Shown in pieces: positions 33,529-42,075 of a DNA stretch of 64,000 bases. The stretch is from JAIBBD01 sp041390685 (GTDB taxonomy: Bacteria > Chloroflexota > Dehalococcoidia > UBA2979), in NCBI GenBank assembly GCA_041390685.1, contig JAWKPL010000001.1, positions 496,001-560,000 of the forward strand, read 5' to 3'. The number at the start of each line of letters is the position of its first letter. Within the stretch, counting starts at the first letter, position 1. The position numbers and the translations under genes were made by a program. Under the pieces are notes generated by a model. That model searched no databases. It was not told the origin of the DNA and was given only the letters and a program-made list of their open reading frames with translations.

Positions 33529-34086
33529 ATGGAATCGATGACACGGCCGTCCTCGAACGGGCTTGTCCCGGACAGCCCGTGGCGTGCGCGGCTCGTCGGC
33601 TATGGCATCGCGCTGCTGCGGGTGGGGCTCGGCCTCGTGTTCCTGACGAACGGGATCGCGAAGGCGACGGGGTGGGACGGCATCCACCCGTTCCCCGGCT
33701 TTCTGATCGACTACGACGGGGCGCGGAACATCCTCGAGTTCGACGTGCAGACGCATCCGGTGGGGATCTACAAGGACTTCATCGACCACGTGGTGCTGGA
33801 GCACTACGGGGTGTTCGGGCCACTGCTCACGGTCACGGAGATCGCGATCGGTCTGATGCTCGTCACGGGGGCACTGGCGAACGTCGGCGCGATCATCGGG
33901 GCGCTGTTCGCGCTGCACCTGAACTTCGCGAACTGGGACCGGAACATCTGGGCCTGGGAGTACGCAGTGGAGTGGATCCCGCTGATCGCGCTGCTGTTGA
34001 TCGGATCCGGGCGGTACTACGGCCTCGATGCGGCCGTTGCGCGGTATCTGCCGCCACCGCTGCGGCGGTGGCCGATCACCGGATAG
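33529..34086 (+). CDS. DoxX-family membrane protein
   Basis: A 185-residue four-helix membrane protein. Helix 1 carries LLRVGLGLVFLTNGIAKA, typical of DoxX (LRxxxGxxFxxxGxxK); later helices are GPLLTVTEIAIGLMLV, VGAIIGALFALHLN and IPLIALLLIGSG. DoxX relatives are linked to respiratory quinone or thiol redox chemistry. The start is ATG 33529 with AAGGAG. It is paired with the radical SAM gene upstream and an acyl-CoA-dehydrogenase-like gene downstream (55 bp). Confidence 0.85.
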   Translation: MESMTRPSSNGLVPDSPWRARLVGYGIALLRVGLGLVFLTNGIAKATGWDGIHPFPGFLIDYDGARNILEFDVQTHPVGIYKDFIDHVVLEHYGVFGPLLTVTEIAIGLMLVTGALANVGAIIGALFALHLNFANWDRNIWAWEYAVEWIPLIALLLIGSGRYYGLDAAVARYLPPPLRRWPITG

Positions 34087-34141
34087 CCCTCGAACCACCA
34101 CGGACACGACCGACCGCAGACACCAGTAGAAAGGAACGACC

Positions 34142-35275
34142 ATGACGACGATGGCGCCAGTCAGCTACCACGAGGCGCTCGACCGGGTGATCGCGGAGAT
34201 CGTGAAGCCCTCGGCGGCGGATATCGATGCCAAGGCGACGTTCCCGCGGGCGGCGCTCGACGCGATGGGGCGTGACGGGCTGCTGGGGCTGATCTCGGCG
34301 CCGGAGGTGGGAGGCGCCGGGCTTGGCCTCGGCGCGGCGGTGGACGTCGTCGAGCGGCTGGCGCGGCATTGCGCGTCGACGGCGATGGTGGTGTGCATGC
34401 ACTACGCGGCGACGGCGGTGATCGAGGCGCACGGTCCGCGTGAGGCGCGGGAGGCAGCGGCCTCGGGGCGGTCGGTGGCGACGCTGGCGTTCTCCGAGGC
34501 AGGGTCGCGCAGCCACTTCTGGGCGCCGGTGAGCACGGCGACGCGAGAGGGGGACACGGTCCGCCTCGACGGGCACAAGAGCTGGGTGACCTCGGCGGCG
34601 GAGGCGGACCTGTACGTGTGGTCGAGCCGGCCGACGGCGGGTGAGGGGGCGAGCACGCTGTGGCTGGTGCGCTCGGATACGGCGGGGCTGACAGTGCCAG
34701 CGGCGTTCGATGGGCTGGGGTTGCGGGGGAACTGCTCAAGCCCAGTGGTCGCGGACGGCGCGGTCGTGCCGGCCTCGGCGATGCTGGGCGCGGACGGGGG
34801 CGGTTTCGACGTGATGATGGGCGTCGTGCTGCCGTACTTCCAGCTGATGAACGCGGCGTTCTCGGTGGGGACGATGGAGGGGGCGACGACGAAGGCGGCG
34901 GCGCATGTGTCCTCGGCGCGGCTGCAGCATCTCGAGCAGTCGCTGGCGGACCTGCCGACGATCCGTGCGTACGTCGCACGGATGCGGGTGAAGACCGACA
35001 TGGCGCGGGCACTGCTCCTCGACGCGGTGGAGGCGGCGAGCACGGGGCGCGAGGACGCGATGCTGCGGGTGCTGGAGTCGAAGGCCGCGGCCGGGGAGAC
35101 GGCGACCGAGGTGACGGACCTCGCGATGCGCGTGTGCGGCGGGGCAGCGTTCAGCAAGTCGGTGGGGGTGGAGCGGCACTTCCGGGACGCGCGAGCGGCC
35201 TCGGTGATGGCGCCGACGACGGACGTGCTCTACGACTTCATCGGCCGCGCGACGTGCGGGATGCCGCTGTTCTAG
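34142..35275 (+). CDS. Acyl-CoA-dehydrogenase-fold flavoprotein lacking the usual catalytic Glu
   Basis: A 377-residue protein of the acyl-CoA dehydrogenase fold: helical N-terminus with GLLGLISAPEVGGAGLGLG, the middle beta domain with LAFSEAGSRSHF and GHKSWVTSAAEADLYV, and a C-terminal helix bundle with VCGGAAFSKSVGVERHFRDARA. At the site of the catalytic Glu (YEGT in dehydrogenases) it reads MAPT, and the FAD loop is shorter. It could be a flavin-dependent monooxygenase or desulfurase-like member (DszC or nitroalkane oxidase type). It is clearly distinct from the four paralogues in this window. The next gene, 26 bp away, encodes a PhnD-like protein, suggesting an oxidised S-, P- or N-organic substrate. 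Confidence 0.8.
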   Translation: MTTMAPVSYHEALDRVIAEIVKPSAADIDAKATFPRAALDAMGRDGLLGLISAPEVGGAGLGLGAAVDVVERLARHCASTAMVVCMHYAATAVIEAHGPREAREAAASGRSVATLAFSEAGSRSHFWAPVSTATREGDTVRLDGHKSWVTSAAEADLYVWSSRPTAGEGASTLWLVRSDTAGLTVPAAFDGLGLRGNCSSPVVADGAVVPASAMLGADGGGFDVMMGVVLPYFQLMNAAFSVGTMEGATTKAAAHVSSARLQHLEQSLADLPTIRAYVARMRVKTDMARALLLDAVEAASTGREDAMLRVLESKAAAGETATEVTDLAMRVCGGAAFSKSVGVERHFRDARAASVMAPTTDVLYDFIGRATCGMPLF

Positions 35276-35301
35276 CGCGGGGGGCTGGGGGGAGAGACGA
35301 G

Positions 35302-36174
35302 ATGCACGATGGCACGACGCTCCTCGGGGCGGTGGCGTACGACCCGAAGGTGGTCACGATCTGGGACGGGTTCCGGCGGTACTTCGAGGCGCGCGGGCTG
35401 GCGTTCGACTACGTGCTGTACTCGAACTACGAGCGGCAGGTGGAGGCGCTGCTCGACGGGCTGATCGATGTGGCGTGGAACTCGCCGCTGGCCTGGATTC
35501 GGTCGGAGCGGCTGGCGGCCGACCGCGGACTGGGGGTGTCGGCGTTCTGCATGCGGGACACGGACCGCGACAATCGGTCGGTGATTGTCGTACGGGCGGA
35601 CGCGGCCCTCGACGGCATGGAGGCGCTGCGGGGGAAGACGGTGGCTGTCGGGGCCTCGGATTCGCCGCAGGCAACGCTGCTGCCGCTCGACCTGCTGCGG
35701 GGGTCGGGGCTGAGCGCGGGGGTGGACTTCACGGTGCAACGACACGAAGTCCTCGGCGGGCTGCATGGCGACCACGTGGGGGGCGAGCGAGACGCGGCGG
35801 TGGCGCTGGCGGAGGGGCGCGCGGACGCGGCTTGCATGCACGAGTGGAACTACCGGGCGTTCATCGCGGAAGGGGTGCTGGCGCCGCTGTCGACGGTGGT
35901 GCTGGCGCGGACGGAGCCGTACGACCACTGCAACATGACGGCGGGACCTTCGGCGGGGGCGGAGGAGGTGGCGCGTCTGCGCGAGGCGCTGCTGGCGATG
36001 GAGCCCTCGGACGCGGAGGTGCAGCGGCTGTTCGAGCTCGAGGGGCTGGGGCAGTGGGTGCCGGCGCGGCTGGAGGGGTACGGGCCGCTGAACGCGGCAG
36101 TGGATGCGCTGGGCTACTACGACGGGCGGGGGGCGATCCTCGCGCGGGCCGGGGGGCCGTTCGGGCGGGTTTGA
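35302..36174 (+). CDS. PhnD/SsuA-like periplasmic-binding-fold protein without signal peptide
   Basis: A 290-residue protein of the phosphate/phosphonate binding-protein (PhnD) fold: VAYDPKVVTIWDGFRRYFEARG, the ligand loop VAWNSPLAWI, LRGKTVAVGASDSPQATLLPL, and ADAACMHEWNYRAF. It lacks any export signal (starts MHDGTTLLGAVAYD), so it is cytosolic and more likely a sensor or enzyme partner than a transporter subunit. It follows the dehydrogenase-fold gene at 34142 with 26 bp between them; the two probably act on the same compound. Confidence 0.82.
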   Translation: MHDGTTLLGAVAYDPKVVTIWDGFRRYFEARGLAFDYVLYSNYERQVEALLDGLIDVAWNSPLAWIRSERLAADRGLGVSAFCMRDTDRDNRSVIVVRADAALDGMEALRGKTVAVGASDSPQATLLPLDLLRGSGLSAGVDFTVQRHEVLGGLHGDHVGGERDAAVALAEGRADAACMHEWNYRAFIAEGVLAPLSTVVLARTEPYDHCNMTAGPSAGAEEVARLREALLAMEPSDAEVQRLFELEGLGQWVPARLEGYGPLNAAVDALGYYDGRGAILARAGGPFGRV

Positions 36175-36215
36175 CCTCGGGGTCTACCGCGGGGGTGTGA
36201 CATCGGGCGTTGGCC

Positions 36216-36300
36216 TGGTGGGACCTAGGCTTCGCGGCCGGCTGTTTCTTTTCGGAGGGCCCGCCCACCCGCCCCAACGGGGGATGGGTCCCGCGCTGGG
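36216..36300 (+). repeat. Dispersed hairpin-rich intergenic repeat, partial copy 4
   Basis: Contains GGCTTCGCGGCCGGCTG, TTTCTTTTCGG, AGGGCCCGCCC and a degraded CCCCAACGGGGG-type stem. It matches the right two thirds of the copies at 2916, 4028 and 4346, over 31 kb away. The 226-bp gap 36175-36400 holds this and the hairpin at 36349 but no gene. Confidence 0.65.
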
Positions 36301-36348
36301 GGTCTGCCCAGGGGCCAAGTTGCAGCGTTGCTCGGAACCGCCTCCCTC

Positions 36349-36377
36349 GCCCTCCCCCGGGGACGGGGGAGGGGATC
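36349..36377. repeat. CCCTC-CCC / GGGGGAGGGG hairpin
   Basis: The stretch CCCTCGCCCTCCCCCGG folds with GACGGGGGAGGGG. It lies 24 bases beyond the stop of the minus-strand CoA-transferase gene and could end its transcript. It belongs to the same simple class as 4241 and 23664. Confidence 0.5.
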
Positions 36378-36400
36378 AGCGGAGGGCAGTAGGGCGGCGC

Positions 36401-37675
36401 TCAGCCGGTGGCGACGGCTCCGGCGGTCAGGAGGGCGTCGACTTCTGCCTCGGTGTAGCCGACCTCGAGGAGGACGGCGCGGGTGTCTCGGCCCAGGGGC
36501 GGGGAGGCGAGGCGGGCGACGGTGGGGGTAGCGGACATTTCGACGACGGGGCCGACGACGGACTGCGGGCCGGTGAGGTCGTGGTCGAGGGGCACGAAGA
36601 TGCCCTCGGCCTGGACCTGGGGGTCGTCGCGAATCTCCTCGGGGAAGTTGACGGGGGCGGCGGGGAGTCCGCCGGCGTCGAAGATGTCGATCCACTCGGC
36701 GACGGTGCGCTCGCGCATCTTGGCGCGGATGACGTCCTTGAAGTGCAGGGCGAGGCGCTGGCTCTCGGGGTCGAGGACATCGTGGCCGGGCTGGTCACTC
36801 GGCTCGTCCTCCATGCCGAGGATCTTGCGGAAGCCGTCGCGGTTGGTCTTCGTGAGTGCGCCGAGGATGATGCCGCCGTCCTTCGCGGAGTAGCCGGCGT
36901 AGTAGAGGCCGCCGGTGAAGCGGCCCTCGGTACGGACGCGGATCAGCTCGGGGTAGCCCCCGCCGGCGGCGCGGGTGGCGTCCATCTCGGCGCGGATGAC
37001 GTCGTCAAAGAGGGCGTCGGTGACGGGTTCGTGGTTGACGTTGTGGGCCTGGAGCCAGATGCCGGTGCGGAGGAGGGAGCTGTTGATCTTCTGGCCCTCG
37101 CCGGTGCGTCCGCGGTGGAAGAGCGCGGCGCAGATGCCCATGGCGGAGGCCATGGCGGTGGCGTAGTCGGCGGGTGCGCCGAAGGTGACCTGGATGGGCG
37201 CGCCGTCCTCGGCGACCTTGCCGTCGGCGGCCATGATGCCGGAGTAGGCCTGGGCGACGACGTCGGAGCATCCGCGCTGGGCGAGTTCGCCGCGGGTGCC
37301 GAAGCCGGTGCTTTCGACGTAGATGAGGTCGGGGCGGTACTTCTTGAGGGTTTCGTAGTCGACGCCGATGTGCTCGGCGACGCCGTAGCGGTAGTTGCTC
37401 ACGACGACATCGATGGTGGGCATGAGGCGGTAAATGACCTCGCGGCCCTCGGGGGTCTGGAGGTCGACGATGATGTCGCGCTTGCCGCGATTGAAGGCCT
37501 GGAAGAGCTTGCTTTCGTTGGCGACGACGCTGCGGCTCTGGCGTGTGGACTCGCCGCCGGGTGGTTCGACCTTGATGACGTCGGCACCGAAGTCGGAGAG
37601 GAGGACGCCGCACATGGGGCCGGCGACGACGAGTGTGAACTCGAGGACACGAATCCCTTCGAGCGGTCCTGGCAT
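36401..37675 (-). CDS. CaiB/BaiF (class III) CoA-transferase
   Basis: A 424-residue family III CoA-transferase with GIRVLEFTLVVAGPMCGVLLSDFGADVIKVEPPGG-like start, FNRGKRDIIVDL, VVVSNYRYGVAEHIGVDY and the region GCSDVVAQAYSGIM that should hold the catalytic Asp. It closely resembles 26750-28030 in length and motif order. The ATG at 37675 has GAGGAGGAAA upstream. It diverges from the acyl-CoA dehydrogenase gene at 37849; the 173-bp gap between them would hold both promoters, and CoA transfer followed by dehydrogenation is a plausible joint pathway. Confidence 0.93.
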   Translation of the reverse strand: MPGPLEGIRVLEFTLVVAGPMCGVLLSDFGADVIKVEPPGGESTRQSRSVVANESKLFQAFNRGKRDIIVDLQTPEGREVIYRLMPTIDVVVSNYRYGVAEHIGVDYETLKKYRPDLIYVESTGFGTRGELAQRGCSDVVAQAYSGIMAADGKVAEDGAPIQVTFGAPADYATAMASAMGICAALFHRGRTGEGQKINSSLLRTGIWLQAHNVNHEPVTDALFDDVIRAEMDATRAAGGGYPELIRVRTEGRFTGGLYYAGYSAKDGGIILGALTKTNRDGFRKILGMEDEPSDQPGHDVLDPESQRLALHFKDVIRAKMRERTVAEWIDIFDAGGLPAAPVNFPEEIRDDPQVQAEGIFVPLDHDLTGPQSVVGPVVEMSATPTVARLASPPLGRDTRAVLLEVGYTEAEVDALLTAGAVATG

Positions 37676-37848
37676 GGTGGTTTCCTCCTCGATGAAGCCC
37701 GGTACTGCGGTCGTGATGTGGGCGCCAGTCTACGTGGTGAGCGTGGAGTGAGCACGGGCGTTGGTCTGCTACAATCCCGCGGATTCGACGCCAAGAGGAG
37801 ACGCCGGCACGGCCCGCAAGGCCCGGCCGGACGGACAGGGGGACGGTC

Positions 37849-39078
37849 ATGGATTGGCTGGATACAGACGAGCAGGCGGGGTTCCGCGAGCAGGTGCGGG
37901 GCTTCATCAACGAACGACTGCCGGAGTTCTATCGGGAGCAGGCAGCGGACGCACGCCCGCGCGGCCTCGAGGGGGACTGGCAGGAGAACCTGGTCCACGG
38001 GACGCCTGAGGCGAAGCAGGCGGCGACGGAGTGGGCGAAGGCGCTGAACGAGCGCGGATGGGTCGCGCCGCACTGGCCGAAGGAGTACGGCGGGGCGGGC
38101 ATGACCACGATGGAGCAGTTCATCTTCAACCAGGAGATGGCAGAGGCGGACGCCCCGATGGTGGGCGGCGCGGGGCTGTCGCTCCTCGGGCCGACCGTGC
38201 TGGTACACGGGACGGACGAGCAGAAAGCGCGGCTGCTGCCCCCGACGCTTTCGGGCGAGTACCTGTGGGCGCAGGGGTTCTCGGAGCCGGGGGCGGGGTC
38301 TGACCTCGCTTCGCTGCAGACGCGCGCGGTGCGCGACGGCGACGAGTACGTAGTCAACGGGCAAAAGCTGTGGACCTCGACGGCGCACAAGTCGAACTGG
38401 TTGTTCGGCATGTTCCGGACGGACCCGGAGGCGCCGAAGCACCGGGGAATCTCGTTCCTCGTGATGGACATGACGACGCCCGGACTGTCGGTGCGGCCGA
38501 TCATCTCGATGGGGTGGGAGCACGCGACGAACGAGACGTTCTACGAGGACGTGCGCGTGCCGGTGGCGAACCGCATTGGTGAGGAGAACCGCGGCTGGTA
38601 CGTCGGGGTGACGCTGCTGGACTTCGAGCGATCGAACATCAGCGGGGCGATCCACATCCGGCGGCAGCTCGACGGGCTGATCGAGGTGGCGAAGTCGGCC
38701 GAGGGTCAGCAGTGGCTGCAGCACGGCGGACTGCGGCGCGAGCGGCACGCGATCGCGGAGCATTACGTCGAGTCGGAAGTGATGTTCAACTTCTCGTTCC
38801 GCATCGTTTCGATGCAGGCGCGTGGGGTGATCCCGAACTACGAGGCGTCGACCTCGAAGATGTACCACAGCGAGCTGCTGCAGCGGGTGTCGCGGACGGG
38901 GATCAAGACGTACGGGCTGTACGGGAACCTGTGGGACCCGGACGAGCCGCTGGCACCGCAGAAGGCGACGTTCACGCAGTCGAATGTGCACTCCGTAGTG
39001 ATGACGATCGCAGGAGGGTCGAGCGAGATCCAGCGGAACATCATCTCGACGAGAGGGCTCGGGCTGCCTCGCGGGTAG
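37849..39078 (+). CDS. Acyl-CoA dehydrogenase family protein (paralogue 2 of 4)
   Basis: A 409-residue member of the paralogous set: MDWLDTDEQAGFREQ, FSEPGAGSDLASLQ, NGQKLWTSTAHKSNWLFGMF, WEHATNETFYEDVRVP and the ending IQRNIISTRGLGLPRG. The usual YEGT catalytic-Glu motif reads IAGG. The ATG at 37849 is preceded by AGGGGGACGG. It is divergent from a CoA-transferase gene and followed by its own terminator, so it is a single-gene unit. Confidence 0.93.
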   Translation: MDWLDTDEQAGFREQVRGFINERLPEFYREQAADARPRGLEGDWQENLVHGTPEAKQAATEWAKALNERGWVAPHWPKEYGGAGMTTMEQFIFNQEMAEADAPMVGGAGLSLLGPTVLVHGTDEQKARLLPPTLSGEYLWAQGFSEPGAGSDLASLQTRAVRDGDEYVVNGQKLWTSTAHKSNWLFGMFRTDPEAPKHRGISFLVMDMTTPGLSVRPIISMGWEHATNETFYEDVRVPVANRIGEENRGWYVGVTLLDFERSNISGAIHIRRQLDGLIEVAKSAEGQQWLQHGGLRRERHAIAEHYVESEVMFNFSFRIVSMQARGVIPNYEASTSKMYHSELLQRVSRTGIKTYGLYGNLWDPDEPLAPQKATFTQSNVHSVVMTIAGGSSEIQRNIISTRGLGLPRG

Positions 39079-39106
39079 CCTGCGCCTCGGATGAGCTTGC
39101 ATGGAG

Positions 39107-39128
39107 AGCGCCCCTTCGGGGGCGCTTT
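39107..39128 (+). terminator. Hairpin terminator
   Basis: AGCGCCCC and GGGGCGCT pair around a TTCG loop and are followed by TT, 29 bases after the acyl-CoA dehydrogenase stop. Confidence 0.75.
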
Positions 39129-39211
39129 CGTCTGCGTCGCGGACGACGGCGGGTACGATGCTGAGGTGAGCAGGGGCGGGACGGGCGTGGCGGTGGACGT
39201 GATGAGCCCTC

Positions 39212-41713
39212 GTGGCTGAGGAGGCGCGGGGGGGCGGCGCCGCGCGCGGGGCAGGGGCACCGGCGGCGACGGGGGATCCCCTCGAGCCTGGGCTGGCGCG
39301 GCTCCTCGGGCGGGAGCGGGGGCTGAGCGAGGCGGAGGCGGCGCGGCGTGCGGCGGCGGGCCTCGCAAACGTGGACCCGTCCGAGCAGGTGCGCGACCGG
39401 GACGTGGTGCGCCGGAACGCGCTGACGTTCTTCAACGTGACGTTGCTCGCGTTGATCCTGGCGCTGCTGGTGGTGGGCGAGATCCGTGACGGGCTGTTCG
39501 TCGGGATCGTCGTGGCCGCGAACGTCGTCGTGGCGACTGTCGAGGAGCTGGTTGCGACGAAGCGGCTGCGGTCGTTGCAGGCGCTGACGGCGCCGGGCGC
39601 GGCGGTGGTGCGGGGCGGGTTGACGCGCGAGGTGGCCGCGGAGGAGGTCGTGCAAGGGGACTTGCTCTTGCTGGGACCGGGACGCCAGGTGGTGGCGGAC
39701 GGGCGGCTGGTGGGCGGGTCGTGCGAGCTGGACGAGGCGCTGCTGACCGGAGAGTCCTCGACGGTGCGACGCGGGGACGGGGAGGCGGTGCGGTCGGGGA
39801 GCTACTGCGTGGCGGGGACGGCCTTGTACGAAGCGGAGGGGGTGGGGGCAAACGCGTACGCGCACCGGTTGACCGAGCAGGCACGGGAGCTGGTGAAGCA
39901 CGAGACGCCGCTCACGGTCCAGTTCCGTCGGCTGTTGCGCGTCCTATTGACGGCTACCGGCGTCCTCGCAGGGTTGTTGTTCATCCAGTTCAACGTGCAG
40001 GACCGCGGGTTCGCGGAGTCGCTGAAGGCGACAACGGCCACGGTGACCACCGTGGTGCCGGTGGGGATGCTCCTCGGGATTACGGTGGTCACCGCTGTGG
40101 GGGCGCTGCGGGTCTCGCGGTCGGGGGCGATCGTGCAGGACATGCACGCGGTGGAGGCGCTGAACTACGTCGACGTGATCGCGTTCGACAAGACGGGGAC
40201 GATCACCTCGAACCGGCTCGAGGTGCGGGAGATCGTGTGGGTCGAGGGGGTGGACGAGCGGGCGTGGCTGGCAGCGTTCAGCGCGGCGGCGCGCGAGGAA
40301 AGCCGGACGGTGGGGACGATCGCCAGGGCGCTCGATGACCCCGGCGACGCCACGGTGGCGGGCCGGGTGCCGTTCAGCTCGGCGCGGCGGTGGAGCGCAC
40401 TGGAATTGAAGCGGGGCCGAGAGCAGCGGGTGTTCGTCCTCGGGGCGCCGGAGACGGTGCTGGCGGGGCAGGCGAGCGGGCACCCCCTTTTGCGCGCGTA
40501 CGGCGAGGCGGCGGAGCACGGGTTGCGGGGTGTGGTGTTCGCGGAGACGGACGCGCTACCGGACGGCGAAGCACCGGCCTCGGAGATGCGACCGCTGGCG
40601 CTGATCGTGCTGGCGGACGAGCTGCGGGGAGAGGTGGCGGGGGCGTTCGAGCTGATGCGGACGCTCGAGATCGAACCGAAGGTGATCTCGGGGGACCACC
40701 CGGAGACCGTGGCGGCGCTGTTGAAGCAGCTGGGGGTGGACGCCTCGGGGGCCGCGCGATCGGGGATCGAGCTGGAGGGGATGTCCGACGAGGAGCTTGC
40801 GGAGACAGTGGAGGCGACCACGGTGTTCGGGCGGGTCACGCCGGAGCTGAAGGCGCGGATCGTGGAGTCGCTGATCGCGCGGGACCACTTCGTGGCGATG
40901 GTGGGGGACGGGGTCAACGACGTGCAGGCGCTGCGGACCGCCGACGTGGGTGTAGCGATGGCCTCGGGAGCACCGATCACACGGGGGGTGGCCGGGATCG
41001 TGCTGCTGGAGGACTCCTTCGCGGCGCTGATCCGGGGGACGCAGGAGGCGACGTTCGTGCTCGGAAACGCGGGGCGGCTGGCGAAGCTGTTCCTGGCGAA
41101 GAGCGTGTATGCCTTCCTGCTGATCCTGGCGACGAACCTGCTGGGGCTGGAGTTCCCGTTCCTGCCTCGACAGGGCGGGGTGATGTCGGCGCTGACGCTG
41201 GGGATCCCGGCGGTGTTCGTGGCGATCGGGACGCCGCCGAAGGCGCCCTCGGTGGGGTTCGCGCGGGATGTGCTGCGGTTTGCGCTGCCGGCGGGTGCGG
41301 CGCTGGGGGTGTCAGCGATCCTGTTGCAGTTCCTGACGGAGGGGCTGCTGGGGCGGACGGTGGAGGAGGCGCGGACGCTGGTGTCGATCACCATCGTCGT
41401 GGTGGGGGTGGCGTTCGTGATGGAGGTGCTGGGACTCGAGCGGGCGAACGCGCACCGGCCATGGCGGCCGATCCTCACCGGGGCGCTCGCGGCGGCGCTT
41501 CTTGCGACGCTGGTGGTCATCGTGTGGAACGACGGCCTGCGGGAGTTCTTCGCGTTCACACCGGTGTCGCGGATCGGGTGGGTGGGGGTGGGTGTGGCGA
41601 GCGCGGCGGCGCTCGCGGGGCAGTACCTGCTGAGCAATCACTGGCAGCGGGGGCTCGACATCCTGACGGCGAGGCCGGGAGTGCGGGAGCGGAGCCGGGG
41701 CAAGGCGCTGTAA
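39212..41713 (+). CDS. Cation-transporting P-type ATPase (CtpE-like)
   Basis: An 833-residue P-type ATPase. It has the actuator motif LTGES, the phosphorylation site DKTGTIT (Asp326), GDGVNDVQAL in the P domain and about ten membrane helices, four of them after residue 620. The order resembles P2-type pumps and mycobacterial CtpE (calcium). In helix M4 the motif PEGL, whose Glu ligates the ion, reads VPVGMLL, so ion choice may differ from CtpE. The start is GTG at 39212; no metal-binding N-terminal domain is present. No regulator is adjacent, though the zinc-ribbon gene follows after 87 bp. Confidence 0.92.
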   Translation: MAEEARGGGAARGAGAPAATGDPLEPGLARLLGRERGLSEAEAARRAAAGLANVDPSEQVRDRDVVRRNALTFFNVTLLALILALLVVGEIRDGLFVGIVVAANVVVATVEELVATKRLRSLQALTAPGAAVVRGGLTREVAAEEVVQGDLLLLGPGRQVVADGRLVGGSCELDEALLTGESSTVRRGDGEAVRSGSYCVAGTALYEAEGVGANAYAHRLTEQARELVKHETPLTVQFRRLLRVLLTATGVLAGLLFIQFNVQDRGFAESLKATTATVTTVVPVGMLLGITVVTAVGALRVSRSGAIVQDMHAVEALNYVDVIAFDKTGTITSNRLEVREIVWVEGVDERAWLAAFSAAAREESRTVGTIARALDDPGDATVAGRVPFSSARRWSALELKRGREQRVFVLGAPETVLAGQASGHPLLRAYGEAAEHGLRGVVFAETDALPDGEAPASEMRPLALIVLADELRGEVAGAFELMRTLEIEPKVISGDHPETVAALLKQLGVDASGAARSGIELEGMSDEELAETVEATTVFGRVTPELKARIVESLIARDHFVAMVGDGVNDVQALRTADVGVAMASGAPITRGVAGIVLLEDSFAALIRGTQEATFVLGNAGRLAKLFLAKSVYAFLLILATNLLGLEFPFLPRQGGVMSALTLGIPAVFVAIGTPPKAPSVGFARDVLRFALPAGAALGVSAILLQFLTEGLLGRTVEEARTLVSITIVVVGVAFVMEVLGLERANAHRPWRPILTGALAAALLATLVVIVWNDGLREFFAFTPVSRIGWVGVGVASAAALAGQYLLSNHWQRGLDILTARPGVRERSRGKAL

Positions 41714-41800
41714 CGAATACGGCTCGGGGCGCTGTCCTACGATGAAAGGGGCGGGACTGGACCGCCTCGAAGCGAGCCCAGGCGAGGGTGAGGGGGCGCG

Positions 41801-41980
41801 ATGACGCTGGAACGACGCGATGATGAGCTGGCGGGCGCGGCGGACGACGTGTGCGAGGCGTGCGGGCACGCGGCGAGCGACCACGTGGTGCAGGCGATCG
41901 AGGGTGACGGGCTGCCGGAGGAGCGGGGCTATTGCCTCGAGTGCGAGGACTGGCACGACTTCGTGCCGCTGGCTGAGTAG
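41801..41980 (+). CDS. Small zinc-ribbon-like protein, 59 residues
   Basis: A 59-residue open frame starting at ATG 41801 after GAGGGTGAGGGGG. It has two Cys pairs, CEAC (18 and 21) and CLEC (45 and 48), with HAASDH between, as in small zinc ribbons. It is rich in Asp and Glu and ends CEDWHDFVPLAE. The third-base GC pattern matches that of real genes here. It lies between the P-type ATPase gene (same strand) and a converging acyl-CoA dehydrogenase gene. Function unknown; zinc binding is inferred from the Cys spacing. Confidence 0.7.
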   Translation: MTLERRDDELAGAADDVCEACGHAASDHVVQAIEGDGLPEERGYCLECEDWHDFVPLAE

Positions 41981-42024
41981 GGGCGGCGCGCTCCGGGATC
42001 AGGCGGGCGGCCTCGATCGTGGTG

Positions 42025-42048
42025 AGGGGCGAGACCGGTGTCTCGCCC
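42025..42048. terminator. Hairpin terminator
   Basis: GGGGCGAGAC and GTCTCGCCCC pair around a CGGT loop between the converging zinc-ribbon gene (ends 41980) and acyl-CoA dehydrogenase gene (ends 42076). Confidence 0.7.
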
Positions 42049-42075
42049 CCCTTCGTCCGTGCTGCCGGTGCGGGG

